Of a stretch of 37,606 bases of DNA, positions 26,153 to 33,257 are shown in pieces. Numbering within the stretch: the stretch's first letter is position 1; each line of letters begins with the position of its first letter. Made by a program: the position numbers and the translations under genes. This stretch comes from Merismopedia glauca CCAP 1448/3 (GTDB taxonomy: Bacteria; Cyanobacteriota; Cyanobacteriia; Cyanobacteriales; CCAP-1448). The stretch covers positions 1 through 37,606 of the forward strand of contig NZ_PVWJ01000046.1 in assembly GCF_003003775.1 (NCBI RefSeq), in the 5' to 3' direction. The notes beneath the pieces were generated by a model. It was not told the origin of the DNA, ran no database searches, and saw nothing but the letters and a program-made list of their open reading frames with translations.

Positions 26153-26355
26153 ACTAAGACTAGGAATGCCTCAAACTTATCTTCGGGAACAGGCAAACCA
26201 TCTTCTTCCAAAGCAACGACATAACCAGAAATGGCTTCTTTGATGTTTACCAAAGCTTCCTCTTTGGTTTTTCCTTGACTGACGCACCCTTTTAAACTGG
26301 GACACTCGACAATCCAATATCCATCTTCATCTTTGTACAATATTACTTGCCTCAT
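26149..26355 (-). CDS. hicB: HicB antitoxin (short form)
   Basis: Partly degraded RNase H-like fold antitoxin: MRQVILYKDEDGYWIVECPSL, then KGCVSQGKTKEEALVNIKEAI, ending VPEDKFEAFLVLV. At 68 aa it is the short form without a C-terminal DNA-binding domain, so autoregulation must depend on another mechanism or on the complex. It lies upstream of hicA, overlapping by 4 nt, the reverse of the E. coli hicAB order but common in cyanobacteria. The promoter must lie in the 116 nt before rluD, which is divergent. Confidence 0.94.
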   Translation of the reverse strand: MRQVILYKDEDGYWIVECPSLKGCVSQGKTKEEALVNIKEAISGYVVALEEDGLPVPEDKFEAFLVLV

Positions 26356-26471
26356 TTTTGATATTACGTCTATAAACTAAGGATCATCTCTAATTTTAGA
26401 GCTACTGGAACAATTAGGCGATCGCCACATCAACTATAATCGTCTTATCTAAATAACAGTTTGATAATTTT

Positions 26472-27413
26472 TTGAACGCCGATTCCCCACTAATTCAACT
26501 CGAAGTTTCTGAGTCCAATACTCGCTTAGATACTTGGTTAGCTAATGAATTACCAGATTTATCCCGCGCCAGGATTCAAAAGCTGATTTCTCAAAGCTGT
26601 GTCAAAGTTAATGACGATATTTGTACTAGCAAAAATATTAAACTAAAGCCGAGCGATCGCATTGAAATTACTATCCCCGACTCTACACCCCTAGAATTAC
26701 AACCCCAGTCAATTCCTCTCGATGTTCTCTACGAAGACGAGCATTTAATTATTATCAACAAACAAGCTGGCTTAGTCGTTCATCCCGCCGCAGGTCATGC
26801 AGATGGCACGCTAGTTAACGCATTGCTAGCTCACTGCCATAATTTAGCCGGAATTGGGGGAGTACAGCGTCCCGGCATCGTCCACCGCTTAGATAAAGAT
26901 ACCACTGGAGCGATGGTAGTAGCTAAAACCGATTTAGCCTTCCAGCACCTCCAAAATCAGCTAAAGGATAAAACAGCCCGTCGGGAGTATTTGGGGGTGG
27001 TCTACGGCTCCCCTAGAGAGGATTCCGGTAGGATTGACGAACCAATCGGCAGACACTTAGGCGATCGCATCAAAATGGCAGTGATTCCCGAAAGCAAAGG
27101 AGGACGACCTTCAGTCACTCATTGGCGAGTCGAAGAAAGATTTGGCAACTATACCTTAATGCATTTTCAGCTTGAAACCGGACGCACCCACCAAATTCGG
27201 GTACATATAGCTCATCTCGGTCATCCAATTGTTGGCGATCCGATTTACAGTTCCGGTCGCTCTGTGGGAGTAAACTTATCGGGACAGGCTTTACACGCTT
27301 GGCGGCTGACCTTGGAGCATCCCCTATCTGGAGAAACAATTGAAGCGATCGCTCCCATACCTTCAGAACTCGCCAAACTAATCGATATTTTCCGCCGTCG
27401 TCATCACAGCTAA
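26472..27413 (+). CDS. rluD: 23S rRNA pseudouridine synthase RluD-type
   Basis: RluA/RluD-family enzyme that isomerises uridines in 23S rRNA helix 69 (inferred from family). An N-terminal S4 RNA-binding domain (residues about 14-70, TRLDTWLANELPDLSRARIQKLI) precedes the catalytic domain, with the family motif HRLDKDTTG and catalytic D141. Other signs are INKQAGLVVHPAAGH and LETGRTHQIRVH. No in-frame ATG fits the N terminus; the start is TTG at 26472, with an in-frame stop a few codons upstream and no clear Shine-Dalgarno box. Length 313 aa is standard. Confidence 0.94.
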   Translation: MNADSPLIQLEVSESNTRLDTWLANELPDLSRARIQKLISQSCVKVNDDICTSKNIKLKPSDRIEITIPDSTPLELQPQSIPLDVLYEDEHLIIINKQAGLVVHPAAGHADGTLVNALLAHCHNLAGIGGVQRPGIVHRLDKDTTGAMVVAKTDLAFQHLQNQLKDKTARREYLGVVYGSPREDSGRIDEPIGRHLGDRIKMAVIPESKGGRPSVTHWRVEERFGNYTLMHFQLETGRTHQIRVHIAHLGHPIVGDPIYSSGRSVGVNLSGQALHAWRLTLEHPLSGETIEAIAPIPSELAKLIDIFRRRHHS

Positions 27414-27561
27414 TTCAAAATTCCCAAATAACCAGAACTGGGAGCAGAATAAGCAGACACTTGCACTCAGCATACTTGAGAAATATCTCAACCAAGACCT
27501 ATGCCTTACCTATTTCCACTCCTAGATCCAGCATTTCAAGGACCAGCCATTAATTCACAAG

Positions 27562-28323
27562 TTACTTTTTGCGGTAAGGAACTGCATTTAAGTAATCTAT
27601 GTTAGAAGCTGCCACTCTGGGGGGAGTAGCAGTTGGTAACGTCAAGCTGCGAGCCATTTCTGCATATAAAGATGGGTTTCCAGCTTTAGCTTTCTGGTCT
27701 TGAGGAATGTAACGACGAACTTCATTTTGCCAAACAATTTGGGGGAAGCCCAATTGAGCGCGATGATAATCGTTGTAACGGGGAGACTTGATGTTAAAAG
27801 GAGTTTCTCCAGCTTCCCGACTAGGTAACGATCTACGCAGTTGGTAAGGAACTGTGTTGTAGCCGAAGTTAGTTAGGTATTCTTCGGTACTGAGCAACTG
27901 GTCAACAAAGCCGCGAATCCCTTTGGTAGCGATGACGATTGACCACGCGATTTTCTCACGTTCGCTGTAAGGGTCACGTCCCAACACCCGTTGAATGCAC
28001 TGTTCTACAAACCGATAATTACTATTCTTTTCATAAAAGCTGCTGTAAAAGGTTTGAGACAAGAGCAAGCCACGAATAAAATCACGCACGGTAATTTGAC
28101 CGCAGCGTAACTGAGACTCTAGGGCTTTTTCTCGATCCGATGCAAAAGCATGGAAAAAGATTTGCCGATAGGCTGCATCAATCAGTACACCCATATCTCC
28201 AGGAGAGAGGATGTTATCGGTGCTATAAATCCTGGGTTGCTCATCAGTACCAATGTCATATGCTTCCACCCGTTGGTTTTGACTGCTGGGGGAGTAGCTT
28301 AATAAAGGAAGTGCCACGTTCAA
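27562..28323 (-). CDS. cpcG: Phycobilisome rod-core linker CpcG
   Basis: Linker that attaches phycocyanin rods to the allophycocyanin core. The N-terminal phycobilisome linker domain (residues about 20-180) has [15 protein letters not shown], then [14 protein letters not shown], then [25 protein letters not shown] in pieces, all typical. The C-terminal part is hydrophilic and ends [13 protein letters not shown] with no hydrophobic anchor, so this is the core-binding CpcG1 type and not the membrane-linked CpcG2/CpcL type. Length 253 aa fits. It lies downstream of the cpcS and metallopeptidase-like genes on the same strand but 336 nt away, so it likely has its own promoter. Confidence 0.96.
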   Translation of the reverse strand: MNVALPLLSYSPSSQNQRVEAYDIGTDEQPRIYSTDNILSPGDMGVLIDAAYRQIFFHAFASDREKALESQLRCGQITVRDFIRGLLLSQTFYSSFYEKNSNYRFVEQCIQRVLGRDPYSEREKIAWSIVIATKGIRGFVDQLLSTEEYLTNFGYNTVPYQLRRSLPSREAGETPFNIKSPRYNDYHRAQLGFPQIVWQNEVRRYIPQDQKAKAGNPSLYAEMARSLTLPTATPPRVAASNIDYLNAVPYRKK

Positions 28324-28659
28324 TCTCCGTAATCTTGGAATATCTTACAAAGCTTAATCTCTAACTTATAACAAAGTCGGCATCACTCTCTCAAAAAAAT
28401 GCATAATTTTAAATCGTTTTTTCTAGGGCAATTAATTAGTTAGTTGAAGAACTAGGGCTAAATTCACGTCAAATAACACTTAGTTGGCAATTTGTTGATT
28501 CGCTAACCTAAATTTCAGTCAAAGTATATAGTTAATTTTTGTAAATTTATCTTAAGTAAAGTCACTTTTTTGATTGGGATTTCGACCCTCATCGCCTCTC
28601 CTCAACAAATGTCTTCTCAAACCTTTTCCTTGTGACTCTCAACCATCAAATTAAATCGG
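28324..28659. other. Upstream region of cpcG
   Basis: A 336-nt AT-rich gap without a visible gene. It presumably holds the cpcG promoter and leader on the minus strand; no specific element could be assigned. Confidence 0.5.
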
Positions 28660-29292
28660 TCACAGCTTAACACCTCTCCAAAATTCAATAGGGTGAGTCA
28701 CAAAATCACAAGGAGGCCATTTTTGCAGCCTTGCTTCTTTTTCTGGGGCTGACATTTCTGGATGACATCCTGGTGGCTCAATTCCTAAACCCAGACAAAG
28801 GTGTTCTAAAACCGCCAAAAAAGCATCTCCGTGACCAGGGTAACCTAATTGAGCATGGGCATATTCATGAGCCACAATTCTCAACCAATCTGAGGGCGCA
28901 ATGCGACCAACATCCATCAGAATGACTCTAGGTTTTGCCTCCACATTACAGAGGGCATCGATCGCAAAACGACTAGCGATGGGAGTTGCCCAAATCTCTA
29001 CTTGTGGTCTTTGGTGAGGATAGAAACAATCATGACAAGCCTGAAGGCACGTTGTCAATTGAGCATTAATTGAATCAATATTATTGCCAATCCATGCCAA
29101 AATTTCGGTCTGCAAAGCTTTTCCAGGTAGATAAGACATAGAAGGGGCAATTTCTTCTAGATCTACCATTGCTGGAATCAGAGCTACAGAACGAACTGTG
29201 CTGAGGTATTTTAAGCCATGCTCAATCGCATACGCATTATTTGTATATTTACCAGCCCAATACGGATTCAAATTGTTGAGATACCGATACAT
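28660..29292 (-). CDS. Putative zinc metallopeptidase (HExxH) of unknown role
   Basis: Not a family I can name. Residues 138-165 read RIVAHEYAHAQLGY then PGHGDAFLAVLEHL: H142-E143-x-x-H146, with a further His at H154 (GHGDAF), a plausible third zinc ligand in the style of SprT-like or other gluzincin-like minimal peptidases. The N-terminal part includes CLQACHDC, another possible metal site. No signal peptide or membrane helix is seen, so it should be cytosolic. The start at 29292 lies inside cpcS (44-nt overlap in another frame); later Met codons are possible, for example in PAMVDLEE. Its place between cpcS and cpcG suggests a phycobilisome link, but that is only context. Confidence 0.75.
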   Translation of the reverse strand: MYRYLNNLNPYWAGKYTNNAYAIEHGLKYLSTVRSVALIPAMVDLEEIAPSMSYLPGKALQTEILAWIGNNIDSINAQLTTCLQACHDCFYPHQRPQVEIWATPIASRFAIDALCNVEAKPRVILMDVGRIAPSDWLRIVAHEYAHAQLGYPGHGDAFLAVLEHLCLGLGIEPPGCHPEMSAPEKEARLQKWPPCDFVTHPIEFWRGVKL

Positions 29293-29866
29293 TTGTTGCT
29301 ACTTGGGGTGTTGCACCTCCAGTTGTGATGGGCGAAGTTTCTGTATCAAGGCGCGTCTCGACACAAAACGAAGCTGTACTAAAACCACCAAATCGCTTCA
29401 CGGTACTGGTTCGCATCCTAATGTTAGAACCAACAAACGAAAATCGTTCTACAGAACTCATGGTTTCGTACTCTGTAGTCAAAACTAAACCATTTTCATC
29501 GTCTAAGTAAAAATTGCCAACTACAGGCACAATTTCCGCGTAGCCTCTTTCCCGCAATAACTTGCCTTCTTTTGGGTTTTCAGCAGATGGAACTAAGGCA
29601 AAAACGGTTTTTCCTTCATGGTTTTCATCGTTTTCTCGATCCCAAGCCATCGTTCCTTGCCAAGTGACAAGGCAGCCACCCACCGTTAATTTTGGCTCTA
29701 TTTGATGATATTCGCACAGAGAAATGATTTCTGGATGATGGGCTGATAAAGCTGCCACTTGGACTTCTGATTCCCCGATTTCTGAGCGTCTAAAGGGTAA
29801 ATGGTGAGTTGTTCTTTGCGATCGCCATTTACCTGCACTTAACTGAAAAAATTCGATTGCTTCCAT
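29249..29866 (-). CDS. cpcS: Phycobiliprotein lyase, CpcS/CpeS type
   Basis: Lipocalin-like chromophore lyase that attaches phycocyanobilin to cysteines (commonly the Cys-84 site) of phycobiliproteins. Family wording is clear: MEAIEFFQLSAGKWRSQRTTHHL at the N terminus in two parts (IEFFQLSAGKW, RSQRTTHHL), then GTMAWDRE, GYAEIVPVVGNFYLDDENGLVLTTEYE in pieces, and ERFSFVGSNIRMRTSTVKR. The 205-aa length includes a C-terminal low-complexity tail (TSPITTGGATPQVATN). Its end overlaps the start of the metallopeptidase-like gene. Divergent from nblA across about 180 nt, so synthesis and breakdown genes share one intergenic region. Confidence 0.94.
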   Translation of the reverse strand: MEAIEFFQLSAGKWRSQRTTHHLPFRRSEIGESEVQVAALSAHHPEIISLCEYHQIEPKLTVGGCLVTWQGTMAWDRENDENHEGKTVFALVPSAENPKEGKLLRERGYAEIVPVVGNFYLDDENGLVLTTEYETMSSVERFSFVGSNIRMRTSTVKRFGGFSTASFCVETRLDTETSPITTGGATPQVATNVSVSQQFESVLGW

Positions 29867-29942
29867 GTCTCGATCTAATCTCCGTCAACCACTTTCTGCG
29901 AGCTTTTTCTCATCATATATCTTCTGTGTTCTCAAGAACTTT

Positions 29943-29983
29943 GTAGCTAATGCTACGATAATAGATATTAAGTTGCGTATTAT
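29943..29983 (+). promoter_or_regulatory. NtcA-type promoter of nblA
   Basis: GTAGCTAATGCTAC at 29943-29956 is an exact GTA-N8-TAC NtcA site. Twenty-one nucleotides later comes the -10 box TATTAT (29978-29983, fitting TA-N3-T). NtcA-activated promoters use just this layout, with the site in place of a -35 box. Transcription would start near 29990, giving a leader of about 55 nt to the nblA ATG at 30046. Since nblA is induced by nitrogen starvation in other cyanobacteria, the biology agrees. Confidence 0.85.
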
Positions 29984-30045
29984 GTCAAGTGTGTGTTACA
30001 TTTTTTTATAGTCTCCCCTACCAAAAATCACTCAGGAGCCAAACT

Positions 30046-30213
30046 ATGGAAATACCTATTCAACTGAGCATGGAGCAACAATTTAAGTTACAGGTTTACC
30101 AACAGCAAATCCAGAGCTTAACTAAAGAACAAGCCCAAGAATATTTAATGGAAGTTCTGAGACAAATGATGGTTAAAGATAATTTATTAAAGCAAGTATT
30201 AAAACAGGCATAA
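30046..30213 (+). CDS. nblA: Phycobilisome degradation protein NblA
   Basis: Small adaptor that triggers breakdown of phycobilisomes on nutrient starvation by guiding them to Clp protease. The 55-aa sequence from the ATG at 30046 matches the family: PIQLSMEQQFKLQVYQQQ, then SLTKEQAQEYLMEVLRQMMVKDNLL, predicted as two helices. A CAGGAG Shine-Dalgarno box lies 8-14 nt before this ATG; an upstream ATG at 29989 is in frame but sits at the expected transcription start and gives a non-family N terminus, so it is rejected. Regulated by the NtcA-type promoter upstream; a HIP1-built hairpin follows. Confidence 0.95.
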   Translation: MEIPIQLSMEQQFKLQVYQQQIQSLTKEQAQEYLMEVLRQMMVKDNLLKQVLKQA

Positions 30214-30289
30214 TCAGCCAGGAAACAAATTATTTAGATTAAATAACACATAGACTAGTACCACACTGGAGTCAGTAAAAAATAACTGT

Positions 30290-30318
30290 AATCCGCGATC
30301 GCTTAGCGATCGCGGATT
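30290..30318 (+). terminator. Strong hairpin of two HIP1 octamers after nblA
   Basis: AATCCGCGATCGC (30290-30302) pairs perfectly with GCGATCGCGGATT (30306-30318) around a TTA loop: 13 base pairs, followed by ATTTT. It lies 77 nt after the nblA stop, between nblA and the convergent tRNA-Ser gene, and could stop transcription from both sides. Each arm contains a full GCGATCGC. Confidence 0.75.
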
Positions 30319-30343
30319 ATTTTCAGTCAAAACCAAGATTAAA

Positions 30344-30430
30344 CGGAGAGGGAGGGATTCGAACCCTCGTTAAAGTTACCCCTAAACAGCATTTCCAGTG
30401 CTGCGCCTTCAACCACTCGGCCACCTCTCC
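30344..30430 (-). tRNA. trnS-GGA: tRNA-Ser (anticodon GGA)
   Basis: On the minus strand the acceptor stem GGAGAGG pairs with CCTCTCC, discriminator G, as serine tRNAs need. The anticodon arm CAGCA-CTGGAAA-TGCTG gives anticodon GGA (UCC/UCU codons). There is a long variable arm and the T loop is GGTTCGAATCC. CCA is not encoded. Length 87 nt. Confidence 0.96.
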
Positions 30431-30523
30431 AGGTATGCCAGTTCTCAATCATACAATGTAAACTAACTAAGTGCAAGGCAGTTTTGCCCCAAAATTGCAC
30501 GCCCAACTTTTGTAACTATCTAG

Positions 30524-30892
30524 ATGACAAATTCTTACACGATTCGGATTCACGATCGCTCTACAGATAAGTGGTATACAGTTCAAGTCCCTGATGACCG
30601 TTATATTCTACATGCAGCGGAAAAACAGGGAACCGAATTGCCTTTTGCTTGTCGTAATGGCGCTTGCACCACCTGCGCCGTGCGGATTAAATCCGGTCAA
30701 GTTTACCAACCAGAAGCTATGGGGCTATCCCTAGAACTGAGGCGCAAGGGCTATGCCTTACTGTGCGTCAGTTATCCCCGTTCAGATTTAGAAGTAGAAA
30801 CCCAGGACGAAGATGAAGTGTACGAACAGCAATTTGGTCGCTATTTTGGTAAAGGTAAAATCAGAGTAGGTTTACCCTTAGATGAAGATTGA
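30524..30892 (+). CDS. Plant-type [2Fe-2S] ferredoxin with C-terminal extension (FdC2-like)
   Basis: Soluble electron carrier. The cluster ligands are C43, C48, C51 and C81 in the order C-x4-C-x2-C...C (FACRNGACTTCAVRI, later ALLCVSYP). Relative to photosynthetic PetF it has a tail of about 30 residues (DEDEVYEQQFGRYFGKGKIRVGLPLDED), as in the FdC2 type of cyanobacteria and plants, which has a different redox potential and partners. That subfamily assignment is inference from the tail. The gene begins a likely operon: the nuclease-like lipoprotein gene starts 6 nt after it and the inositol monophosphatase gene 5 nt after that. Confidence 0.92.
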   Translation: MTNSYTIRIHDRSTDKWYTVQVPDDRYILHAAEKQGTELPFACRNGACTTCAVRIKSGQVYQPEAMGLSLELRRKGYALLCVSYPRSDLEVETQDEDEVYEQQFGRYFGKGKIRVGLPLDED

Positions 30893-30898
30893 GCGCCT

Positions 30899-31444
30899 GT
30901 GTACCAGAGAAAGCGTCAGATACTCATTCTTTTGTGTTTAATCTACTGGCTGGGGTTATTAGGTTGCCAATCTTATCAACCTCAAGGAACTACTGTGGAA
31001 ATTCAACGAGTTCTCAGTGGTCAAACCTTAGAATGGACAGATAAAACCAAGCAACCACCCACGATTCAAAAAGTCCGGTTGATTGGGGTTCAGTCACCCG
31101 ATTGGCAACAACAACCCTGGAGTGGAGAGGCTAAGATTGGTTTAGAGAAAATCTTGGGTTTGGATCGTGGAAGCCAAAAACAATCGGCGATTTTGGAGTT
31201 TGACCTAGAAATGGAAGATACCTATGGTCGAGGTTTGGCTTATGTATGGAAAGATGGAATATTGGTAAACGAGCAACTAGTCAAGCAAGGTTATGTCTTA
31301 GCTGTATCGCGATCGCCCAACACCAAATACGAGCAAAGACTAGCTTACGCTCAAGATTATGCTCGTGTCATGGGGTTAGGAATTTGGCAACCAGATCGAC
31401 CAATGCGCCAAACCCCAGCCGAATTCCAACGCCAAAAGCCATAA
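30899..31444 (+). CDS. SNase-like lipoprotein with altered active site
   Basis: Begins with GTG at 30899. A hydrophobic signal ends in the lipobox GLLGC, so C23 should be lipidated and the protein exported. Residues 31-150 match the staphylococcal nuclease fold: VEIQRVLSGQTLEW, VRLIGVQSPDW and YGRGLAYVW. The arginines at R60 and R111 that correspond to nuclease R35 and R87 remain. However, the calcium-site acids are changed: the D-G-D-T stretch is S-G-Q-T, the next Asp is Q65, and the catalytic Glu is D68. Catalysis is therefore doubtful; it may bind nucleic acid or another ligand. It lies tightly between the ferredoxin and inositol phosphatase genes. Confidence 0.86.
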   Translation: MYQRKRQILILLCLIYWLGLLGCQSYQPQGTTVEIQRVLSGQTLEWTDKTKQPPTIQKVRLIGVQSPDWQQQPWSGEAKIGLEKILGLDRGSQKQSAILEFDLEMEDTYGRGLAYVWKDGILVNEQLVKQGYVLAVSRSPNTKYEQRLAYAQDYARVMGLGIWQPDRPMRQTPAEFQRQKP

Positions 31445-31449
31445 TTTAG

Positions 31450-32316
31450 ATGAGTCAAGTAACCTCCCAATATCTCCAGAATTGCCTAGAAATTGCCACA
31501 GAAGCTGCCTTAGCTGCTAGTGCTGTCTTGCTCAAGTATTGGGGCAAACTAGCTACCGTTGAAGAAAAAGGTAGATCGGGAGATTTAGTCACTATAGCTG
31601 ACAAAGAATCAGAAGCTGTTATTCTTGAGATTATTCGCCGAAATTTCCCCAATCACTCCATTTTAGCAGAAGAATCTGGTCAATTCACCAGCAATCAAAG
31701 TGAATACTTATGGGCGATCGATCCTCTAGATGGAACCACAAACTATGCTCATCAATACCCCTTTTTCTCTACTTCCATTGGGTTACTGATTGACGGAGTT
31801 CCTCAAGTAGGAGTAATTTACGATCCAATTCGCGATCAATTATTTCGAGCAGCGACGGGTTTAGGAGCCACTTGCGATCGCGCCACCACACCGCAAGGCG
31901 ATCGCCATCCGATTCATGTTTCCCCAACCAAAACCTTAGATCGCAGCTTATTAGTCACCGGATTTGCTTACGATCGCCGCGAAACCCCTGACAATAACTA
32001 CGCAGAATTCTGTTATTTAACCCATTTAACCCAAGGAGTCCGCAGAAGTGGCGCAGCTTCCTTAGATTTAGCTTATGTCGCTGACGGACGTTTAGATGGT
32101 TATTGGGAAAGGGGTCTTTCGCCCTGGGATCTAGCCGCAGGTGTAATATTAGTCACAGAGGCAGGAGGAAAAGTTACAGCTTACGACCAAACCCCCTTTG
32201 CGATCGACACTGGGAGAATTATGGCTACTAATACACTGATTCATGAAGAACTCAGTTCAGCACTTTTGCGGATAGCACCTCATAAACTTGACAAGTTTTT
32301 CAGCAATATCTCTTAG
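31450..32316 (+). CDS. Inositol monophosphatase family phosphatase
   Basis: Mg-dependent, Li-sensitive-type phosphatase fold. Metal-binding motifs are in order: the Glu pair in AEESG, then WAIDPLDGTTNYAHQYPFF (D-P-L-D-G-T), and the late SPWDLAAG aspartate. The signature RSGAASLDLAYVADGRLDGYWE is typical. Length 288 aa fits. Substrates in this family include inositol phosphates, fructose-1,6-bisphosphate, PAP and histidinol phosphate. The nearby hisZ makes a histidinol-phosphate phosphatase role worth testing, but sequence alone does not decide it. Confidence 0.92.
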   Translation: MSQVTSQYLQNCLEIATEAALAASAVLLKYWGKLATVEEKGRSGDLVTIADKESEAVILEIIRRNFPNHSILAEESGQFTSNQSEYLWAIDPLDGTTNYAHQYPFFSTSIGLLIDGVPQVGVIYDPIRDQLFRAATGLGATCDRATTPQGDRHPIHVSPTKTLDRSLLVTGFAYDRRETPDNNYAEFCYLTHLTQGVRRSGAASLDLAYVADGRLDGYWERGLSPWDLAAGVILVTEAGGKVTAYDQTPFAIDTGRIMATNTLIHEELSSALLRIAPHKLDKFFSNIS

Positions 32317-32399
32317 ATTTCTACGATGTCATGATTGAGAGATAGAGGAGATAATATAACCAAGCTCATACCCAAAATTAAGGGGCAAAGTAGGATTGT

Positions 32400-33257
32400 A
32401 TGTATTTCAAAATTGAAAGGGGCTTATTTAAATATGAGTTTGCCGATCATTATGCCGTCTTGGGTGTGCCCCTAGAGGCAAATCCAGACCAAATTCGGGA
32501 AAGATACAAATATGTGGCTCGTCAGTTACATCCTGATAGCTGTAAAGCTGCGAGTGCGAAAGAAAGAGAGTTTGCTACACAATTATTTTCCAAATTAGTT
32601 AGTCCAGCCTACGCTCATTTATCAAGAGAGCAACAACGTACTGAATATAAGCTAGTTTTTAAGCAAATTGGCAGAAATATTGCTCAAGGCTCAGTCAAAG
32701 ATTTGGCAACTGGCGAATTTGCTCAAAAGCTTCAGCAACAAACCAATGTAAATCAACTTGATTTAGTCTATAGAGACTGTTGGCAGAAGCTAGCTGCCCA
32801 ACAATATAAAATAGTGAGCCAATCTCTCGATATAATTGCCTCACTGAGTGAATTAAACCTGGTATATATGGTGACCAAGGAAGTCCAAACTTCACCCCCA
32901 GCAATCAAAATGCCAGAGTCAACCTCAAACCAAGCTACAGGAGGATTAGTAGAACAGTATCTCCGTCGCGCTAATGACCATATAGCCAGCAAAAATTTTG
33001 CCAGAGCAATTTTAGAACTCCGAGACGCGATTAACCTAGAGCCGAATAATAGCACTTGTAATAGTCTGTTAGCCAAAGCTTACCTTCAGCAAAATCAGGG
33101 GACTATGGCAAATATGTACATCACTAAAGCTTTAAACTTAAATCCCCAAGATCCAATTGCTTTAGACCTTAAAAAAATCTTAGACAAGTCAAAAAATCCT
33201 GCCAAAGCTGAAAAACGGGGATTTTTGGATGGGATATTCCGAGCAAATCAAAAGTAA
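32400..33257 (+). CDS. J-domain protein with C-terminal TPR region
   Basis: Residues about 14-80 are a J domain (HYAVLGVPLEANPDQIRERYKYVARQ in parts, then LHPDSC) with the HPD tripeptide intact, so it should stimulate a DnaK ATPase. After a linker, residues about 190-255 form tetratricopeptide-like helices (YLRRANDHIASKNFARAILELRDAI, then LEPNNSTCNSLLAKAYLQQNQ). There is no zinc-finger or glycine-rich segment, so it is a class III J protein. No membrane helix is seen. It shares one nucleotide with the hisZ start codon (TAATG), so the two are translationally coupled. Client proteins unknown. Confidence 0.9.
   Translation: MYFKIERGLFKYEFADHYAVLGVPLEANPDQIRERYKYVARQLHPDSCKAASAKEREFATQLFSKLVSPAYAHLSREQQRTEYKLVFKQIGRNIAQGSVKDLATGEFAQKLQQQTNVNQLDLVYRDCWQKLAAQQYKIVSQSLDIIASLSELNLVYMVTKEVQTSPPAIKMPESTSNQATGGLVEQYLRRANDHIASKNFARAILELRDAINLEPNNSTCNSLLAKAYLQQNQGTMANMYITKALNLNPQDPIALDLKKILDKSKNPAKAEKRGFLDGIFRANQK

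Noticed and set aside
24010-26410. Lack of HIP1 octamers as proof that the DUF4238-hicBA patch is foreign
   Set aside because: Other conserved stretches, such as the one with cpcG (27.4-29.8 kb), lack HIP1 over a similar length, so the gap is not diagnostic.
29995-30002. Half of an RpaB HLR1 motif (GTTACATT) in the nblA leader
   Set aside because: The second direct-repeat half is missing at the required spacing.
29989-30045. 19-codon N-terminal extension of NblA
   Set aside because: Its ATG falls at the predicted transcription start, and the ATG at 30046 has a clear Shine-Dalgarno box and the family N terminus.
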